Source of the DNA: Toxonevra muliebris
Taxonomy: Eukaryota; Arthropoda; Insecta; Diptera; Pallopteridae
Length of the DNA stretch: 64,000 bases
Assembly (NCBI GenBank): GCA_963691655.1
Contig: OY829329.1
Span: 23,487,883-23,551,882 of the forward strand
Direction: 5' to 3'
Shown here one piece after another: positions 59,423-64,000 of this stretch; the stretch's first letter is position 1; every line of letters starts with the position of its first letter. Position numbers and translations under genes: made by a program. Under the pieces are notes generated by a model that saw only the letters and a list, made by a program, of their open reading frames with translations, did not search any database and was not told the origin of the DNA.

Positions 59423-60745
59423 AGAGAAAGGAATCTTCATATTTTCTTTTCAAGTTTTTTTACACAATTTATGCAGTTTTGAAGAAATTTTTCATTCTTC
59501 CTTAACTGTACATATTTGAATTTTACAAGACCACATCGAACTGTGTTTCGCCAAGTTTTGTCTGCAAAAAAAATTACTCAGAAATTTCCATAAATTCCAT
59601 CCGTTTTATTTTTCATTCAGATTTAGCGCAATTACAAAATGCAAAAAAAAAAGGAACTAAATAATTTATTGCAAAATACCAACTGCTACTTGCACAACTA
59701 AAACTAGTTTTTAATGCTACTTTAAATATATAATTATGTCAGGTTACTGTGCTCTGGAGATTACCACAAATGGCATGAGAATAAACTTCAAGTTTAAATC
59801 AAATAAAAACAAAACTTAAATCTCGTATGAATGATGATGAAATCTCAAACTAAATAAAACAACAAGAATCATAAACAAAATCGTGAATAGAAAAACAAAA
59901 ACAAATTATAAACTTGTTCATAATAACAACTAAGCAAAAAAACAAAAACTAGCACAACAATTTTCTTTTGTAAAATTTAAAACTGCTAACTACTTATAAA
60001 ATAATAAAAACAAAAATGTTTTTTTTTTAACACTGACACAGTCGTCGTCGTCGTCCACGTATACAATTCACACTCTACTTTAATTTGACCCATAATTACT
60101 TTAAGCCATTTGTTGTATGTGGTGGGGGAAAGGGCAATAAAAAACATGTTAAGTGAATTGCAAAGCGCGCGCTAAAAAAACTGCAAGAATACATCAAAAA
60201 CAAAAAAAAAAGAAAAGAAGAAAAAGTGATGATGGTATAAAAATTATGGTAAAAGTGCAATGCCACGCTGCGATTTTAACTTCTATATCATTAACTCCTT
60301 GTCGTCGTAAAGTTAGCATAAGATTTTATTTCCAACAGATGGCGGCAATCAAGAAAATAAATCTAATTGACCATAACCTTAAACGATTTTTTTTACTATT
60401 ATTTTTTTTAGATTTATTTAACATTCCTACTTATTTTTTAGTACATCTTTAATTTAAATTTTTAAATTGAGTTTTTAATTAACAAATCTATAAAGCGGCC
60501 ATAGGCATAAATTATTTATCATCTTATAAAGTTTTATTATTAATTAGCAATTAAAAATAAAGTACATTTCGTATTTATAGAGCAAATAATTGGAAATAGG
60601 GCTTATCATGGGAAGGAAATATCCATAGGTAATTAATTTTTATGAAAGTGATGTTTTAATACAAAAAATTAAATGCAATCACTAGCGAGGATCCAATGGG
60701 GGCTTATTTTTAAACCTAATAAAATAAATTTCCGATGATTGCACT
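59423..60745. other. Non-coding stretch
   Basis: A-rich; a (gtc)n run lies at about 60040-60054. The 99-codon frame at 60153 is A-rich low complexity (poly-Lys) and has no recognised feature. Confidence 0.4.
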
Positions 60746-60749
60746 TACT

Positions 60750-61280
60750 AGGGCAGTTTGATAACTCTGTAATTTTTTGAATAAAAGATATTTTATTCAA
60801 AAAAGCTTCAAAAAAGCGTTTTATTTCTCAACATAGTCTCTTTTTAGCTCGATACTCGTAATAGATTTCCTCAAAGTCCTCAAAATTTGTTTGTTTGAGC
60901 GATGACTTCTTCACTCGACCCAAATCTCTTACCGGCGAGCAATTTGTACGGCTTTATAAATAGGAAATAGTCGCAGGGGCCAGATCTGGAGAATATGGGG
61001 ATGGAGTAGCAGTTCGTAGCTCAAATTATGGATTTTTGCCATGTCGACTACACACGTGTGCATCGGTGCGTTATCATGGTGGAAGAGCACTTTTTTCTTC
61101 GCCAAGTGCGGTCGTTTTTGCTTCAAATCAGTGTCGAATCTGTCCAACTGCTGCCAATAATATTCGTTGGTGAACGTGAATGGCACTGCATGTGCTCCTA
61201 AAAAACTGTCGCCATGACCTTGTTGGCCCACAAACCCACTTTGGTTTTCTTTGGTGCAAAGAAAAACGAAATGATATTCT
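60750..61280 (-). pseudogene. mariner transposase, C-terminal half
   Basis: Minus-strand blocks in order: TKVGLWANKVMATVF (61245-61200), FTNEYYWQQLDRFDTDLKQK, RPHLAKKKVLFHHDNAPMHT with the second Asp, then after a shift CDYFLF and LLAGKRFGSSEEVIAQTN with the third-Asp region, and FEDFEEIYYEYRAKK. The N-terminus is absent. A possible 3' terminus starts near 60750 (agggcagtttgataac). It sits about 370 bp upstream of the host exon. Confidence 0.85.
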
Positions 61281-61640
61281 TATCAATACTAAATTTTTCA
61301 GTGTTATTAATAATATTTTTAAGATTTTTTAAGAAAATAACATGCCTCTTGATTTCCCCACTCCCATCATAATCTCCAAAATTTCTTCTTTTCGTGAATT
61401 TAATTGCTTCCATCTGGTGGAGGAGCCGATAATTCATTCCATTTTTCATGAATTTTCAAGCTTTTCAAACTCAGTTTTACCAAATGTAGAAAAAAACTTC
61501 AACTTCCGTTTAAGTAATCTATATTTTAATCTCTTGAGGGCAATTTTTAATAACCTTACACTTATGTATATTTCTTTACTGCAATTTAATGTTATTTATT
61601 CCTTATAATAAGTAGATAATTTATTTATTCCTTTTTTATT
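61281..61640. other. Intron or 5' flank of the host gene
   Basis: Non-coding AT-rich DNA directly before the coding exon. Given the acceptor at 61651, it should be the 3' end of a 5'-UTR intron. No branch point can be fixed. Confidence 0.5.
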
Positions 61641-61651
61641 CTTATTTACAG
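61631..61651 (+). other. Splice acceptor before the first coding exon
   Basis: A pyrimidine-rich run (ccttttttattcttattt) leads into acag at 61648-61651. The ATG begins at 61653, one base after the exon start. Confidence 0.75.
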
Positions 61652-62242
61652 AATGGAAGTTCAAACGGTCAACAATCACCTTAACAATTCACTAATATCA
61701 CCATCAACATCACTAACACAAACACGTCAACAACATCAGCAGCACCAACAACAAACAGCAGCAGCAGCAACACAATTGCATAACAACAGCACCAACAACA
61801 TTATTACAAAAACAATAAACAATAGTCGCAACAACAGTCCGGCCAGTTCTAATTCGGAAATCGAAAAAGAGTTACAAGATTTAGATTTAAATAGTTCAGT
61901 AAATAGTGGCAGCATAAGTTTAGGTGCTGAATTAAATTGTAAAAAATCAAATGGTTCATTAAGCGGTGCATCAACCGCATCAACCACTGGCTGTGGTGGT
62001 GGTGATGGCGGTGGCGATGTGGTAACCAATACAACAGCAACATCAACGATTACACTAACCAATGGTAATGGTACTGCTTCTGTGGCAGCCACCACACCTG
62101 CCGGGGCTACAGCGGCACAAGTGAAAAAACGTATCTCAAGTAGTCGCACATCAACACGCAAAGCGAGACGAATAAAATTCTATCGTAACGGAGATCGTTT
62201 TTATCCTGGCATAACCATTCCAGTTTCAAATGAACGTTACAG
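61652..62242 (+). CDS. DCLK: Doublecortin-like kinase, first coding exon (N-terminus to start of DCX domain)
   Basis: The ATG at 61653 opens 196 codons plus two bases to a donor (ag|gttggt at 62243). Residues 1-165 are low-complexity: a Gln/His run (26-34), Asn/Ser/Thr-rich stretches, a Gly-rich patch (113-121) and a Thr/Ala-rich patch. From about 158 the sequence turns basic (KKRISSSR), and 171-197 read [14 protein letters not shown] then VSNERYR, the first strand of a doublecortin domain. DCX domains bind microtubules; in DCLK proteins two precede a Ser/Thr kinase domain. Here only the N-terminus lies in the window. The motif and disordered leader best fit fly DCLK (Drosophila CG17528 type); another DCX protein is less likely. 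The frame runs on into a stop at 62270 only by reading the intron. Confidence 0.85.
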
Positions 62243-62248
62243 GTTGGT
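62243..62248 (+). other. Splice donor, phase-2 intron
   Basis: ag|gttggt splits the Arg codon of NERYR after two bases, so the next exon must resume with a base completing Arg (or Ser). DCX domains usually continue here with a Ser-Phe segment. Confidence 0.75.
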
Positions 62249-62974
62249 ACTGAATGTTAAAGAGTTGTAGTCAAAATATTAAGTTACTTTTTTGAGTGTT
62301 ATAATTTCTCTAAAATAATAAATCAAAAATTGGTATACGATTTGATTTGGATTTTGATTTTTTTATTTATGATTTTTAAATTCCCAGTAATTGAAAAATG
62401 AAGTAGTAGTAATCTTAATCACTTATATGCTGCATATAAAAAAAATCACAACCATCGCTCAAGTTGCTATGATTGGGAATTGAATAAAAGTGATTTAAAC
62501 TCATTTATATAAAAAAGATAGTAATCTTTAATCAGTCGAAATATTTAAATATGCAATCATTGTGGCTTAGTTAAGGACTTCAATCATTTTCATATAATTG
62601 AGATAGAAAATTTCTATTTGAATTCAAGTAAAAAAAAATGAAAATTGGATTAACTACTATACATTATTCAACAGTACTTCAAGAAAAACCCTAAAATTGT
62701 AAATGTAAATACTTTAGAATATTAAAATATAAAAAATGTATAGAATTTAATAAAGTTTGGATTTTTCTTTTTATTATAAACAGAAAATAGAGTTGAAAAA
62801 TACACTAAAACAGCTCAACTTTGAAAGGCTATAACTTTGAAAAGCGAGCTAACTTTTTAAAACCTTCTTAGGGTTTTGCTACTCTGTACCAGTACTACCG
62901 ACCTGTGTTGGTCGCTTCTCCGTTTGATTCCATGACCCTAAAATTGTTGCACAGTGATATACGATATGTATTTC
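62249..62974. other. Intron of the DCX-domain gene
   Basis: AT-rich intronic DNA with no second exon visible before the window ends. Confidence 0.55.
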
Positions 62975-63514
62975 AGAAAATTACAAACGAACTTTAGATC
63001 ATTCGAATTGTACTTCAGAATATCCTAATGTATTTCAAAAAATTCCAAATGTACTTCAAAAAATTCCAAATGTACATCAGAAAATAAAAAATTACAAATG
63101 TACTTAGGTAATTCCAATTGTACTTCAGAATATTTCAATGTAAAACATATGAAATGTACTTCAGAAAATTATAAATGAACTTTTGATCATTAAAATTGTA
63201 CCAGATTGTACTTCAAAAAATTCCAAATGTACTTCAGAAAATTCCAAATTTAGTACAGAAAATTCTAAATGTACCTCAGAAAACTCTAAATGTTCTTCAG
63301 AAGAACAAAATGTACTTCAGAGAATTACAAATGTACTTTAGATAATTAAAAGTGTACTTCAGAATATCCAAATGTACTTCAAAAAATTTCAAAAAAACTT
63401 TAGAAAGTACTTCAGAAAGTTTTAAATGCACTTCAGAAAATTCCAATTGTACTTCAGAAAATTTCAAAAGAGCTTTAGAATAACAAAATGTACTTCAAAA
63501 ACTCTAAATATCTT
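62975..63514. repeat. Intronic minisatellite (aaatgtacttcagaaaattcc)
   Basis: More than fifteen imperfect units of about 21-24 bp around aatgtacttcagaaaattcc, with many single-base changes and some longer spacers. It lies inside the host gene's intron. No coding role. Confidence 0.85.
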
Positions 63515-63569
63515 CTGAATAACCCGAGTGTACCTCACAAATTTTCTAAAGTACACTCGGGTTATTCAG
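63515..63569. repeat. Perfect hairpin, 19-bp arms
   Basis: ctgaataacccgagtgtac (63515-63533) and its exact inverse (63551-63569) with a 17-bp spacer. It terminates the minisatellite: one arm carries the array's gtac word. The exact match suggests a recent origin or selection. Confidence 0.85.
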
Positions 63570-63659
63570 CATTTTTTGAATTTGAATTCCTATTAAATAT
63601 TCTAAATGCACTTCTGAAAATTTCAAATCAAATCAAATAATCCGAAGAACATTTGATTT

Positions 63660-64000
63660 TTTCTAAATTACAATCGGAATATTCTGAAACCAATGTGAAT
63701 TTTTCTGAACTGACGCAGGTGCTTTTTGTAGTCCTCTTTTGGGGCTAATTTTTTCCCAGCAAAAGAGTGTAAGAGAGATCGGGATAAATGATAATCTGAT
63801 GGTGCAATGTCTGGACTATACGGTGGATGCATCAAAACTTCCCAGCCCAAGTCTCTTATTTTTTTCCGGGTCAACAAAAATGTATGTGACCTATAGACCT
63901 ATACACTATAGTGTTGTCGTGATGAAACATAACACCTTTTCTGTTAATCAATTTCGGCATATTTTTTTCAATTTCTTGCTTTAACCGAATTAATTGCTGG
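63660..64000 (-). pseudogene. mariner transposase, C-terminal part, continuing past the window
   Basis: On the minus strand from 64000: QQLIRLKQEIEKNMPKLI, RKGVMFHHDN with the second Asp, then after a shift TRKKIRDLGWEVLMHPPYSP and DIAPSDYHLSRSL with the third Asp, GKKLAPKEDYKKHL and decay. The N-terminal half would lie beyond 64000. It belongs to the same broad mariner group as the fragments at 19 and 34 kb. It sits in the host gene's intron. Confidence 0.85.

Noticed and set aside
61736..62161. Minus-strand 141-codon frame
   Set aside because: It is the shadow of the DCX-gene exon, caused by its repetitive codons.

Overview
The window is AT-rich nuclear DNA of an insect, very probably a higher (brachyceran) fly. 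The reasons are the single host coding exon, which resembles the fly doublecortin-like kinase, the insect splice signals, the opa-type CAA/CAG repeats in that exon, and the mix of mariner/Tc1, hAT, piggyBac-like, Harbinger and RNase H-bearing LINE remnants. There are no operons, Shine-Dalgarno sites or CRISPR arrays. The species cannot be named from the sequence.

Host gene: the only convincing host gene is on the + strand near the right end. One exon (61652-62242) has a good acceptor one base before its ATG and a good donor. It encodes a 197-residue N-terminus that is low-complexity until about residue 165 and then enters a doublecortin (DCX) domain, which the donor cuts. Everything upstream is therefore 5' intron or intergenic DNA, and everything downstream is intron.

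The rest is an archive of dead transposons. From left to right: a three-level nest (TTAA-flanked element > Tc1-like DD37E-type element > hAT MITE) at 0.4-2.3 kb; LINE RNase H, a tRNA-derived SINE and an RT scrap at 3.4-5.0 kb; a mariner with clear TIRs holding foreign repeats at 7.4-9.6 kb; a 5'-truncated LINE with a 12-bp target duplication at 9.9-11.1 kb; a full-length dead mariner at 12.8-14.2 kb; a minisatellite split by a LINE at 15.9-17.4 kb; LINE and mariner fragments at 18.2-19.6 kb; TTAA-type and hAT MITEs at 21.2-23.5 kb; two closely similar DD37E-type elements at 24.9-25.8 and 32.5-33.7 kb; hAT, Harbinger and other MITEs at 28-31 kb; a young LINE copy with an open 3' ORF and a 12-bp TSD at 35.8-37.1 kb; a second Harbinger scrap at 42 kb; inverted-repeat MITEs at 44-59 kb; a second SINE with a 13-bp TSD at 59.1-59.4 kb; and mariner remnants and a minisatellite flanking and inside the host gene.

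The gene does not work with its neighbours; the repeats are passengers in its introns and flank. I found no convincing undescribed biological system. The most unusual items are the nested insertions with exact target duplications, a MITE dense in a 10-bp palindrome and fused to an extra terminal repeat (51.4-51.9 kb), a MITE built round a minisatellite (55.3-55.8 kb), and the SINE family with a tRNA-Glu-like head. All identities and boundaries were judged by eye; no searches were run.
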